Assembly: GCA_025345505.1 (NCBI GenBank)
Contig: JANVCC010000106.1
Location: forward strand, 12,159,902 to 12,223,901
Length of the DNA stretch: 64,000 nt
From: Todiramphus chloris collaris
Lineage: Eukaryota > Chordata > Aves > Coraciiformes > Alcedinidae
Direction of reading: 5' to 3'
Both the position numbers and the translations under genes were made by a program. Position 1 is the first letter of the stretch. Each line of letters starts with the position of its first letter. The notes beneath the pieces were generated by a model, which saw nothing but the letters and a program-made list of their open reading frames with translations, was not told where the DNA came from and did no database searches. This document shows positions 36,181 through 47,510 of the stretch, one piece after another.

Positions 36181-36746
36181 AAAGCAGAGAGAGAGAGAGA
36201 AAAAAAAGAAAAGAAAGAAAGAAAGGGTCAGTCACAATAGCTAACATCATGGGTCTGCAATGTTCCATCAGTCTGAGTCTGATGGAAAACGTTCCTTTCG
36301 CTCTTCGATGTTCCTTCCCACAACGTTGGTTCCCTGATGTTACTTCTCAATGTTACCTTCCACCAATGCTCATTGTTCCTGCTCTTTTATCATACTATCT
36401 TGTTGAATATTCATCCCCTTTTGGAGAACTATTTAGCATATTCCCAGAGCTGCTCTGCTTAACCCCACCTACCACCTGGTGGTGGTACGCATGCCCAATG
36501 TCTCTGGGGGGCCTTCAGGGTTTTCTGGACCCCTTGGTCTTCCAAGTCCTGGCTCTGGGCGCATGTGCAGGGGTTAGGTGTCAGTTCTTGAAAGCAGGTC
36601 CCTACTTGAGTTTGTATAAAACAGGAACTTGAGCCATGTGGTTCAGTTGTTACTCAGTTTGCAGTTACATGCTTACTGACACAGGTACAGCAATGTTGAG
36701 ACAAGCAGTCCTTTATCTGACACCATCTCTGATACCGTCTCTGACA
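36180..36746 (-). repeat. U3-R body of a split LTR (15852 family)
   Basis: On the minus strand it starts TGTCAGAGACGG at 36746 and follows the 15852/22433 LTRs through the GGTAACAT-type repeats to the pyrimidine tract, ending at about 36180 where U5 should begin. The U5 lies inverted at 35192-35304. The outer flank is GTAGC (36747-36751). The 177-codon plus-strand frame across it is antisense to the LTR and meaningless. Confidence 0.93.
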
Positions 36747-36751
36747 GTAGC

Positions 36752-37671
36752 CCACTCAGGAGTCATGAGAAATTTCACATAGGGAATTATTTCCAACCAA
36801 ACTAGTCTAAAGCTCATTGCCTTGTCTCCTTTGTCTTTATTTAACTTTTTAAGCGTGTTACTCAGGTCTCAGGCAAGACTTTACTAATCGCCTCCTGTTA
36901 GCTACTCTTTCATGAATATGGATAGCTTTATGCAAAGTTTTGCACATTCAGCTTCATAAAACCATGACCTTTGAAATCAGCAACCTGTCTCTGGAAGTTT
37001 TAAACAATTTTCATCTATACTGAAGAATTTAGTTCTTGTTTAAAGTTCTCAAATAATATTTTATAGTCTACATTAATATAATTTTTAAAGTATGTCCTCC
37101 CTGAGTTTTAGACCTTCTAGACACTTTTATTTTACCAGGTCAGACTAGTGCTGCCACCAAAAGGCAGAATGGATCAAAGTCTTGTATTACTTTTCTGTAA
37201 CTACACATTGATTTGGCCTGCAAGGCCTGTTTCATATTGGTGAACTGAGATATATTTTCTCTTGCTTCTAAGAGGAGGAAAAAAGAAAAACCCTCTGTGT
37301 TTCTCAATGTTTATTCAATCTATTGTGTTTGGTCAGATATGTAATATAACATTGCTCTTCTGCTGTGACTGGATGAATGCACAGATAATCATAATATGAA
37401 TTATTACATTTGCAAAGCAAAATCGGTTTTCTACCAATTCACTTCCTGTGAGCATTTTTTATACAGATGAATTGCTGAAAGGCAATATTTTTTAATATGT
37501 TGGTCATATTTAAGTGTCTTCCTGGAGCACCTTTAGAAATTATTTGCACCTGATTTTTAAATGGGGTGGAGGATCTAGGCCTCCCCTGGATACAATTCCT
37601 GCAGGTGTGACTTGTCTGAATTGTTGCAGTAGAAGATGATTAATTTGGAGGAGGAGGCCAACATGGCCTGC
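36752..37671. other. Non-coding DNA, nothing recognised
   Basis: AT-rich sequence without recognised features before the CCCCT repeat. Confidence 0.5.
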
Positions 37672-38126
37672 CCCCTCCCCTCCCCTCCCCTCCCCTCCCC
37701 TNNNNNNNNNNNNNNNNNNNNNNNNNNNNNNNNNNNNNNNNNNNNNNNNNNNNNNNNNNNNNNNNNNNNNNNNNNNNNNNNNNNNNNNNNNNNNNNNNNN
37801 NNNNNNNNNNNNNNNNNNNNNNNNNNNNNNNNNNNNNNNNNNNNNNNNNNNNNNNNNNNNNNNNNNNNNNNNNNNNNNNNNNNNNNNNNNNNNNNNNNNN
37901 NNNNNNNNNNNNNNNNNNNNNNNNNNNNNNNNNNNNNNNNNNNNNNNNNNNNNNNNNNNNNNNNNNNNNNNNNNNNNNNNNNNNNNNNNNNNNNNNNNNN
38001 NNNNNNNNNNNNNNNNNNNNNNNNNNNNNNNNNNNNNNNNNNNNNNNNNNNNNNNNNNNNNNNNNNNNNNNNNNNNNNNNNNNNNNNNNNNNNNNNNNNN
38101 NCCCCTCCCCTCCCCTCCCCTCCCCT
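37672..38126. repeat. (CCCCT)n tandem repeat interrupted by a 400-N gap
   Basis: CCCCT units occupy about 37672-37701 and resume at 38102-38126, with exactly 400 N between (37702-38101). Both sides are the same repeat in the same orientation, so the gap is most likely an unresolved longer array. Frames crossing it are artefacts. Confidence 0.95.
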
Positions 38127-39910
38127 GGGGACTGGCCTGCTCCTGAAAGGATGCCCAAAATGTATGGAGGAGACTGGACATGTTGCAGAGCATGCATTGT
38201 GTGGCTAATGGAGGAACTTGTGGGTGGGTTTCAAAAGTGCTCTCCTGGTCTGGACTAAAACACTCATGATGCTGTGTTTTAGTACCAAATGTTTATGCTT
38301 CCATCAGTAGAGACACAGTTTAATGAGTGATCTCCTACTGACTTCCTCCTGGAGGGGAATGCTGGGAGTAAGTATTTCCTGTTTCATGAGTGTTTTCTGC
38401 CTCAACTGTCTTCAGAGAACTTTTGTCATATGTTTTTGGAGATGCTTTTTCCCCTTTAAGTTTACCTTGGTGAATAGCCAAACTCATAGCCTGAGCAAGC
38501 TAATCTTGAACAAGTTTGCACATGGATGAGAAGATGCAGGAATTGGAGAGGTAGATGATTTCAAACGTACTATAGCTCAGGAGGATCAGGCCCATTTCAG
38601 ATGCTGTCTCTGGTTTTTTTTTTTTGTGTTACGCTGGGCACATTGGGGATTAGTGCTTACTTTCAGCCTTCCTGATTTGTCTATGTTGTCAGATGTGCAA
38701 GGCAATAGGAATTATTCAGGTAGAGCTTCTGGTGCATCTGGGACCCAGTATCACAAGGTGTAATTAGACACCACAGTTATACACAGAATGGCAAACACAA
38801 AATGCCAGAGCAGGTTAATGCAGAGAGAAGGAGACACACATAAAAAAAAAAAAAAAGAATTTCCCAGGTAACGTTAAGATTTCCTGGTGCCTGGAGGAAA
38901 CAGATGAGAAAGTGTTTGGCCATGAGTACATACAGAGGTGAAACTGTCATTTTGCGGTACATCCCAAAGAACAACTTCAGGAAACCAAGCACTTTAATAC
39001 TACAGAATCAAGATAAGGCTTTTGCATATCTCATAGGCAGTTAGATGCCTTAACCTCCTATGGATTTTAACCCCAAGTGAAGTAATTGAAGGTTTAAAAA
39101 AATCCTTCTCTGATCAGGAGGCAAGGGAGGTAGCACACAGTGACAGCTGTCCGCTTGGTAGCCCAAGGACATGTGCTGCAGAAACCAAATTGTTAGCACG
39201 GGGGGGAGTTTCTCTGGACAAAGTTTTGGCTGAAGATATACCAGCATGAAGGAGTTCGAGGCACTCATTAGAAAGTTCTTATTTTGCCTTTCATGGAGAA
39301 CAAACAGCAAAAGCAAAAACTAATTTTAAACCTTTGAAAACTAGAGGAAGCAAATTACATTACTGTATGAAAAGAATAATCTCTGGCAGGAGTGTTGATC
39401 TTATGTATTTTTTGTACATTGTAGAGATTCTTAAAGACTGTCAGCATTTTAATTAAATATGACAGCTTGACAAAAGGAGCAGCTAGGTGTGAAATGCATA
39501 TACTGCTGGAGGGAGTCTTTCTGCACAACAGTGACCTAAAATCAGGAAGTTTCTGACTGACCTTCTCTGTGCTTTATGGAGCAACCAGAGCTGTAGGCTG
39601 AGATTTCAACTGTACAGTCCCCTAAACAGACACACCACATTCATTACTGCTTGAGTCAGGTCCAGCAAGAACACCCCCACTGCCACTTCCTACTGCTTGT
39701 GTTTGCTGTGCATGAGTAGAGAAAAGAGCCAACAGTTCCCCTTGACATGGAAGATTGGTATCTTGCTGGTGTAATGGACCTTGCCTGAAAAAAATGCTGA
39801 AAAGATGCATTTTTCCATACTTCTTTCTGTTGGTGAAAAAAAAAAAAAAAAAATCTCACTTGTAGGATTCTGACACTTAATTTTATTATTATTAGAGACC
39901 AACCATGACT
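38127..39910. other. Non-coding DNA, nothing recognised
   Basis: No gene, LTR or CR1 recognised; short A and T runs only. Confidence 0.5.
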
Positions 39911-39915
39911 GTAGC

Positions 39916-40738
39916 TGTCCTGGTTTGAGTGAGAAGAGAACTAATTTTGTTCAGTGATTTTACTTTTCAGATCAGTTCTTCTAACTAACTGCACTTTCTG
40001 AAGTTATCAGCCTGTTCTCACAGACAGTGTCTGCTGCTAGCAGTGATAAAACCCCATGGTTAGAGTTACTATCAAGGATTGGTATGCAGACCAAGGCCAC
40101 TGCTGGATCTTGTGTCCCATATTGAGGGGTGCAGAGAGTGAAAGGCTGCACCTGCAGGGAGGAGCGGACAGGACAGGTGACCCTCAACTGACCAACGAGG
40201 GATTCCATCCCATATACATCATACTGGGCTTAGAGCTGAGGGATCCAAAGGGTCTCTGGGCTCTTCTCCCCTCTTGAACTGCTTTGCCAGCTTTGCTTTG
40301 CTTTGCTTTGCTTGGCTTGGCTTGGCTTGGCTTGAGTCCTCTTTTGGTTCCTTCCTCAGAGCATCCAAGGAGGACTTTGCCTTTGATCCTGGTTTGTGTG
40401 TTCCTGAAGCTGGTACCAGCATCCAGCTCCTGAACACAGCTCCCGTCTGCTGCGGGGCCCAGTCTGGGACTCCCTCAGTGCCTCCACAGCATCAGTGGTG
40501 ACGGTGATGTAATTACCATCAGGGGGGCTGGGTTCGATACTGGTTTTCTATATATTTCTATATATTTCATTTTTATAATTATTAATTTCTTTTTCATTAA
40601 AGCTGTTTTAGTTTCATTTTCTAATCGCTAAGTCTCCCTCCCTTATTCCCTTTCTCTTTCCCCTTTGGGGAGGGAGGGGGGTTAACAGAGAGCGTCTGTT
40701 ATAGGTTTAAGGGGCTGCCCTGACCCTAAACCATGATG
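39916..40738 (+). repeat. Solo LTR, TGTCCTGGTTT family, copy 2 (GTAGC duplication)
   Basis: It starts TGTCCTGGTTTGAG and ends ACCATGATG (823 bp), flanked by GTAGC at 39911-39915 and 40739-40743. It is about 110 bp longer than copy 1, largely from extra sequence around 40255-40370 that includes a pentamer array. The last bases have mutated away from CA, but the duplication fixes the ends. Confidence 0.94.
40283..40335 (+). repeat. (TTTGC)n then (TTGGC)n array inside LTR copy 2
   Basis: Repeated TTTGC units change to TTGGC units. The array is absent from copy 1 at the corresponding position. Confidence 0.9.
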
Positions 40739-40743
40739 GTAGC

Positions 40744-41174
40744 CTGTAAGTAACTTTTTTTCTACCATTACATGTCTTTTCTGCTAAATATTCCCTCTTT
40801 TTGAAGGCTTCCTAGCTCAGTAACACTTTTCATTATTTCAGGCATCTCTATTATCAAGTAATTTGCTATTCATTGTAATAATCCGCATCACAATTAATTT
40901 ATTAAGCACAATGTGAATATTTTATGTCTTCTGATTATGCCTCCTTGACTGTTTCAATTGCAGAATTTCCCTGTTGTCAGGACACAGTATCCTCTGACAT
41001 CCTGATGCAGCAGATCTGTCCTATATCAACAGTAGCTAATGATAACAAGAATTTAAACCATTCCAGAAATTCAACTGAAAATTCTTAAAACTTTTCAGTC
41101 GAATTTCAGAATTTGGAAGAATTAGCTATGTCAGGACCTTCAAGATGAGGTCCAAGTCTGTCTTTTTTTCCTTT
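40744..41174. other. Non-coding DNA, nothing recognised
   Basis: Short spacer, no feature seen. Confidence 0.5.
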
Positions 41175-41915
41175 GAGGGATGAGTTTCTGCTTTGAGAGC
41201 AGCCCAACAAAGAAGGACTTGTGGATACTGGCGGATGAAAAGCTGAACATGATCCAGCAATGTGTGTTTGCAGCCCAGAAGGCCATTTGTATCCTGAGGT
41301 GCATCAAAACCAGGTTGGCCAGCAGATCGGGGGGGGGTGGGGGATAGGTGTGATTCTGCTGCTCTACTCAGCTTCAGTCAGACCCCACCTGAGTTACTGT
41401 GTCCAGTTCCGGACTGCTCAGCACAGGAAAAACAAGGACCTGTTGGACCGTGTCCAGAGGACAGCCACAAAAATGATCAGAGGGCTGGAACACCTCTGCC
41501 ATTAGGATAGCCTGAGAGAGCTGTAGTTTTTCATCCTGAAGAAGAGAAGGCTCAGGGCCCACATTACTGCAGCCTTTCAATACTCAAAGGAGGGACTTCC
41601 AAGAAAAATGGTGACAGACTTTTCAGTAGATCCTTTTGTGATAGGACAAGGGGTAATGGTTTTAAATTAAAAGAGTGGACATTCAGACTAGATATAAGGA
41701 AAAAAAATTTACAGCGAGGGTGGTGAAACACTGGAACAGGTTGCCTATAGACTTGGTAGATGCCACATCTCTGGAAATGTTCAAGATCAAGTTGGACAGG
41801 GCTCTGAACAACCTGATCTGATTGAAGATGTTCCTGCTTGTTGTAGGGGCTTGAACTATATGACCTTTAAAAGACCCTGCCAGCCCAAACTAAAACTATT
41901 TAATTTGTCTATGAT
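41175..41915 (+). mobile_element. 5'-truncated CR1 fragment (ORF2 C-terminal domain and 3' UTR)
   Basis: The plus strand encodes the CR1 ORF2 C-terminal domain: [12 protein letters not shown] and [19 protein letters not shown] in the frame 41260-41505. Decayed sequence follows to a CR1-like 3' end near 41915 (AAAACTATTTAATTTGTCTA). A G-rich run (GGGGGGGGTGGGGGAT) interrupts it near 41330. It is more diverged than the CR1 at 61085. Confidence 0.9.
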
Positions 41916-42589
41916 TTTGTGCTTGGGAAGCTTGGGAAGCTACAAAAACCAAATCCAGGCACACTGTCAGAGCTGAGAGTACTTTTCCTCATGGAACTCC
42001 TGTGTTATACTGGGTTCAGATCTTAAATGCTGCTGATGTAACTCTCATGAACAGTACTGCTGACATTCAATCTACTTCCATAATATGGTACATATATAAA
42101 TGTTTTATTCCATGTGATTTATAAAGTAAAACTGGCTTTAGATTCAGAAAAAAACTCTGGATTGCTCAAGAGTGGTAGGTTGTGGATTAACTTGTAGTTC
42201 AGCTTGGTCACTACAGTGAAAGCTGGTTTAGGTAAGATGATGTTAGATGTAAAAGGGGATTCCATGTTCATTAACATCCTGAAAAGAAAGGAGAGGGAAA
42301 TTCCATACAAGAAAACTTACTCATTTTATTTAAGTGGATGTAATAGACCTCTACTTCCACAGTGTAGAAATAAAATCTCCTGTGCCTTGAAGTAGTTGAA
42401 GAGTTCAACAAATTCCTTACAATCACATAATAATTTCCAATTCATTATTATCCTAGTGGGTTTCTGCCATAATTTTTCCCCCTTACATCCTCACATATAC
42501 ACAGTCATCACTGTACAAAGATGTGAAACAAACATCCTTTAAAAAGGGTGAATTAAACATTATATATCAGTAATACACAAGTCAGTGAT
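41916..42589. other. Non-coding DNA, nothing recognised
   Basis: Spacer before LTR copy 3; no feature seen. Confidence 0.5.
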
Positions 42590-42594
42590 ACTTG

Positions 42595-43350
42595 TGTTAC
42601 AGTTTAGGGTCAGGGCAGCCCGCTGGACCTATAACAGATGCTCTCTGTTAAGCCCCATCCCTCCCCAAAGGTGAAGAGAAAAGAAATAAGGAAGAGAGAA
42701 TTATTGGTCAGAAAAGGAAACTAGAACAGCTTTAAAGAAAATAATAATAATAAAGATCAAATATATATAAATATATACAGAACCAGTATCGAACCCAACC
42801 CTCCTTGATAGGAATTATATCACTGTCACCACTGATGCTGTGGAGCAGGCACTGGGAAAGTCCCAGAACAGGCCCAATGGCAGACAGGAACTCTGTTCAG
42901 GAGCTGTCAGGAACATACAGATCAAGATTGAAGGCAGAATGGACAAAGTCCTCCTTGGATGCTGGCCATTGAGGAAATAAGGAAGAAGTTGGAAGAGCCA
43001 AGCTGAGTGGAGCTTGACCCTCATGTTCCCTTAGCTTTATACTGAATATGATGTATACAAGACGGAATACCTCGTTGGTCAGTTTAGGGTCACCTGTCCT
43101 GTCTGATTCTCCCTGAAGGTGTGGCCTTTTACTTTCTGCACCCCAAAGTGTGGTACACAAGAACCAGCAGTGGCCTTGGTCTGCATACCAATCCTTGGTA
43201 CTAACTTTAAACATGGGGTGCTATCACTGCTAGAAGGAGGCACTGTCTGTGAAAACAGGCTGCTGACATCAGACAGTGCAGTTAAAAGAATGGGGATGAA
43301 AAGTAAAATCACTGAACAGAATCAGTTTTGTTCTTACTCAAATTAGGACA
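42595..43350 (-). repeat. Solo LTR, TGTCCTGGTTT family, copy 3 (ACTTG duplication)
   Basis: On the minus strand it starts TGTCCTAATTTGAG and ends ACTGTAACA (756 bp). ACTTG flanks both sides (42590-42594 and 43351-43355). It is clearly the family of 33385 and 39916 but differs in the middle. No internal sequence remains. Confidence 0.94.
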
Positions 43351-43355
43351 ACTTG

Positions 43356-45894
43356 TTATGGAGCAATAAGTACATTGTTTATTTGCCTACATCAGTGTAT
43401 AAAAAAGATGATTAATGACAAAATCAAATGTTCTCATTCTAGTCATACACTAATAATCATACTTAGAGCATCACATGATTTGTTGCTAAAACTCAAAAAG
43501 ACTGTGTACAAAGAGAAGTCCATCTATGATATTGGTGTTGTGGAGATGAGCTGGATGAGGCTGGGAAATGCAGTGAGAGCTTTGCCAGCAGATTTTGAGA
43601 TGAACTGTGTTAGATTTGAAGACCCCTTCATCTCAGAGGGGCTGGACCAGTGCCACTGAAAACAGCAGAAATACTCATTTGGTCAGTGCCTGGTGACTGT
43701 CTATCTGGCACACGCAACCCAGAAACTTGTACAGAGAAGTGAATAGCACTGTACAGCCCAGCATGGGAAAAATCAAAACAAAACATGTGTTCAGCAGCAT
43801 GTGTTGCAACAGGGCTTGACAGTTTAGCTGGTCATTTTCTGCTTTCCTATTGTTGAGAGAACATTTATGGGAAAAAAAAACCCAAAAACCAACAAAAATC
43901 CCCAAATCTTTTCTAAAATTGTAAGTAGATTCAGATTTGTAGTAAAAAAAAAAAATCTGTGCTATTTCAACAATATCAGCTTTCAAACAGTTACAGATTC
44001 TGAATTTACCAGATTCATTTCATTTGTCAGCATTTTTGTTAGTCTTTTTAATAGACTTATTTATAGACTTATATCTTATTTATAGACTTATCCATGCTCT
44101 CTCCTCCACGCTGGAGAAGATGGCCTCTTACTTGGGCTCACCTCATCCCTCTGGTCCATTTAAAGCATTATAGTGACTTTGATGTATACTGTATACTAAA
44201 GCAGTTGTGTAATGTGTCTGTGTAGTTGAACAGCCAACCATTATGTAGTAGTGTTAAGATATGTAAAATAAATATGAATTCCACATATCTCTTCAGGTGT
44301 TATCATGAATAGAGGTGCATATTTTGAGTTATGGTTGTTGTCTCCTTTGGGAAAAGGAAACCAGACAGAAATCACAGGCTTTTGTAGCCTGACATGAACT
44401 CCAAAAGCAATAAATGTAAGTTTTTGATTGTCCCCCTCCCCCACTCTTTTTGTTTTACTCTTTTGCATACTCTGTGCATGAGGTTAAACACACTTAGCCA
44501 TTCTACTTGGGATGATTTCCTCTCAGTGGAGGGAGAGGAGAAATGAGAGAAAAACTTGAGGTTCATCAGAGCAGCTTTGGATATAACCATATTTGCAAGA
44601 GCAAACTGCCACATTTGAAAAAGTGCTATGTGTTTAACTGTGATGAATAACCCAGGGAAGTTCTATTATGAGCGAATTTATTTGGAAAGGATTTCTCTGG
44701 ATCTGGGAGGGATGTGGCTATATGGGTTAAGCAGAGTATTAATAATAATCTTCTCTATGTACTCAATCCCATTTCTCTGGTTTAGAGGGCAGGGCTCTGT
44801 AGTTACAAAGGCTATGCAGATATTTTTTCTTAATTATGTGCACCTAGCTGGAGTGGTGATTGGTCTGGTGTACAAAAGTGGAAATAGCTGTTATCACAGA
44901 CAGCTGATGGAAATTGCCTGCTGTATATGCAGTAAGAGAGTGGTGGGACTCAGGTGAGAGCTCAGGTACTTGAATTTGATCTCACCCTTCCTCTGGCTGC
45001 AGGGACATGTGCCTATGAGCCTGCAGTTTTTATACACCTAGTTAGCTGCTGTGTTACTGAACTTACAGTCTAATATAATTAGGAGAGTTAGGAAGAACTA
45101 GGTTATGCTTTGGATCCCTTCCTTAAGCACTGGTTGTTTGCTCAGACTGAAACTTGACATATGACTTTCAACTTCTAAAGTAACCTTAAGTGGTGCAAAG
45201 GAACCCACTACAATATTTAGAAAAGGAGAAGACTTCCATTTCTTCTAATGTATCTAAAAGCTACCATGGTAGCATTTTTTGAGTGTTCATTCCGATCCTG
45301 AACAAAATGGATAAAATATTGGGAGAGTTGTAACTTCTGTCACAGTCTTTACCTTAGAAATTCTTCCAGTAAGCCAATCTTCTCATGTCCAGAATCTCTC
45401 CCACATAGGTGATTGTTTAACTGGAAAGACTACAAAATCTATTTCCAGTTGAACCTTAGCAGCAAAGGTTAGACCGGAAAAAACACTGATCACCTTTTTG
45501 AGTTTATAAGGTTATTTTAAAACAATAACTGATCCAGAATTTGCATCACTTGCAAGCTGTTTCATACTGCTTGAGATGGTAATTTTTAATCTATTTCTAA
45601 TTGAATTGTTTTCTGTCCATAAAAAAGTTGGATTTTATTTTTCTTTTTCATAATTCAAAGAAAGAGAATCTGTTGAATTCAAGAACACTTTGAGGAGGAA
45701 ATTTTTGTGATTTTTAGTTTTATTTCCCATTTCATTTCAGTGAGTCCAAACTGACCCATACAATCTCTTCATTCATCTAATTAATTCTGTGTATTTTTGA
45801 TACCTACAGTATATTTGCTTCCTTTTCTATGTCTTACTTAGCCACAGTTTACCTTCCCAAACTACCCCATATTCCACTGTCTAAAGTGATGCAG
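43356..45894. other. Non-coding DNA, nothing recognised
   Basis: The longest frame is 109 codons (44628-44957), with no domain. No repeat recognised. Confidence 0.5.
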
Positions 45895-46445
45895 TGAAAA
45901 ACTCAATAACCAAAGTTGTTAAGCAGGCATTCTTTATTTTGCGGCGCTGGATGCACAGGGGATCACTCCTCCAAATGTGTGTGCTGATACAAGCTAGGTA
46001 CGCAGTTTATATGCAGACTAAACATACATATTCATTATATTTCTTAGAAAGGTCAGTCTTATACTAATGAATTCCTAGAATTCATTTACATAGTCCGAGC
46101 ATGCGTAATAAAATTATGGTTTGGGTCTTTTCTCCCCTCAGTGGTCTTCCATGATCTCTGGTGGACATTTACTTCATCTTCTCTTCTTCATCACTGTGCT
46201 CTTTTAATGACATAAAGCCTAAAATCCTTGTTTTTGCCGGTTCTTGTCTGCTCAGCATGCTCAGGTGCCTCAATACATCTTGTTATCCTGTTCCTGGAGA
46301 TGATCACTATCCACAAGGTTATGAATTTCACAGTATGTCCCAACTCTACAACTACCCATCTATTGTTGTTACTTATTCAAACATTAGTAAGACAGTACCA
46401 GACATCCCGTCTCCTGCTCTCAAAAGTTAAATCATTAAATAAAGA
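45895..46445 (-). repeat. Probable LTR or LTR part, class I-like
   Basis: On the minus strand the left part reads like an R/U5: GATCCCCTGTGCATCCAGCG, then GCAAAATAAAG (a polyadenylation signal), then a terminal stretch ending in TTTTTCA at 45895. The layout is like the 52702 LTR, which also has a GCGCC-like block shortly before AATAAA and a CTGCTT stretch. No clear start or target duplication was found, so the right boundary is a guess. Confidence 0.6.
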
Positions 46446-47075
46446 TCATAAAGAATAAAAGTAACTCCCTTGATTCATTCATTAATAGTGATTGCTTTCA
46501 GTGCATGAAACAAGAAGGAGCAGGGCAACACTAGAGCTCACTCTTTCCCCAAGACTTCAGGAAGTGTATGAGGAAGGAAACCCATGTCTTCCATTTCTGT
46601 ACAAGTACTTTTTTGGACTTACACCTTGTAACTATGCAGAAAGGACAGGCATGGCACATAAAACCCGCAGCACATAGTTAGGAGCAGCCCAAGAGTGATT
46701 ATTACTGTCCCCTCCACAGTGCATCCTAGACAAGCACTGCAGCAACTTCTTACTTGTTGCTGCTCCTCTGGGCCCTGGAAGTCAACCAGGAAGATACCTT
46801 GAAGTGATTTGCAATACCTAGAGTGCTACTTAAAGAAAAACTTTTGTCTCTAGTTCTGATCTTGCATGAAGCCTCTGCATGTCGCTTGGTATTGAGCAAG
46901 ATATTTTCAGGAGACTAAACAGACAGACTAATTTTCAAGGCCAAGGAGGGAAAAATAACAGATCTGTATGCTCTTGATATGTGATTTGAATTTGTTTTCT
47001 TTTTTTCGCAAGGCTAGTAGTGGTGTTCTTTTAAAATATCAGGGTCTCAAAGCCCCACTTCTATCCTTGGCCTCC
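46446..47075. other. Non-coding DNA, nothing recognised
   Basis: Could include the U3 end of the preceding LTR; no boundary visible. Confidence 0.4.
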
Positions 47076-47510
47076 AGTCGTGGTTTTGGCCAGGATGGGA
47101 TTAATTTTCACAAGAAGCTGCTGGCCCAAACAGCTATGGGGGACTAAACAACCAAAGCAGACAATGGGATACTCGATACCATACTGAGTCATGCCAGCTG
47201 TATAAGGGGAGGGTTAGCCTGGGGTGAGGGTATAGGTTTTCAGTCTGGTTTCAGCTTGTGATAGGAGCATTCCACAGTGCGTCCGGGTACCACCTCACAG
47301 TTTATATCAATCGTTTAATATATTATTTCTTTAATATTATTGTTACTGCTGTTGTTTCTTCTCTTTTTGTGGTGTTCTGCCCTTAACTCATGGGTTCTCA
47401 CCTTTTTGCTCCCAGTTGTCCTTCCCATTTCACAGGAGGGGGGTGTGTGTCAAGGAGGAAGCAGTGGGTGAGTGGCTGCTTGGTGTTTAGTTGCCAGCAT
47501 GAACATGACA
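47076..47510 (+). repeat. Solo LTR of a second CCTGGTTT-like avian family
   Basis: It starts near TCGTGGTTTTGGCCAGGATG and ends TGAACATGACA. In between are a TATAAGGGG promoter-like box (about 47200), a T/A-rich block and GAGTGGCTGCTTGGTGTTTA near the end, all typical of common avian ERV-L-type LTRs. The first TG is mutated to AG. The flanks (CCTCC and CCTTG) do not match cleanly, so the ends are approximate. Confidence 0.75.

Noticed and set aside
36099-36632. 177-codon plus-strand frame
   Set aside because: It is antisense to an LTR and similar frames recur in other copies of that LTR.
37540-38208. Frames of 185-217 codons
   Set aside because: Most residues come from the 400-N gap and the rest from CCCCT repeats.
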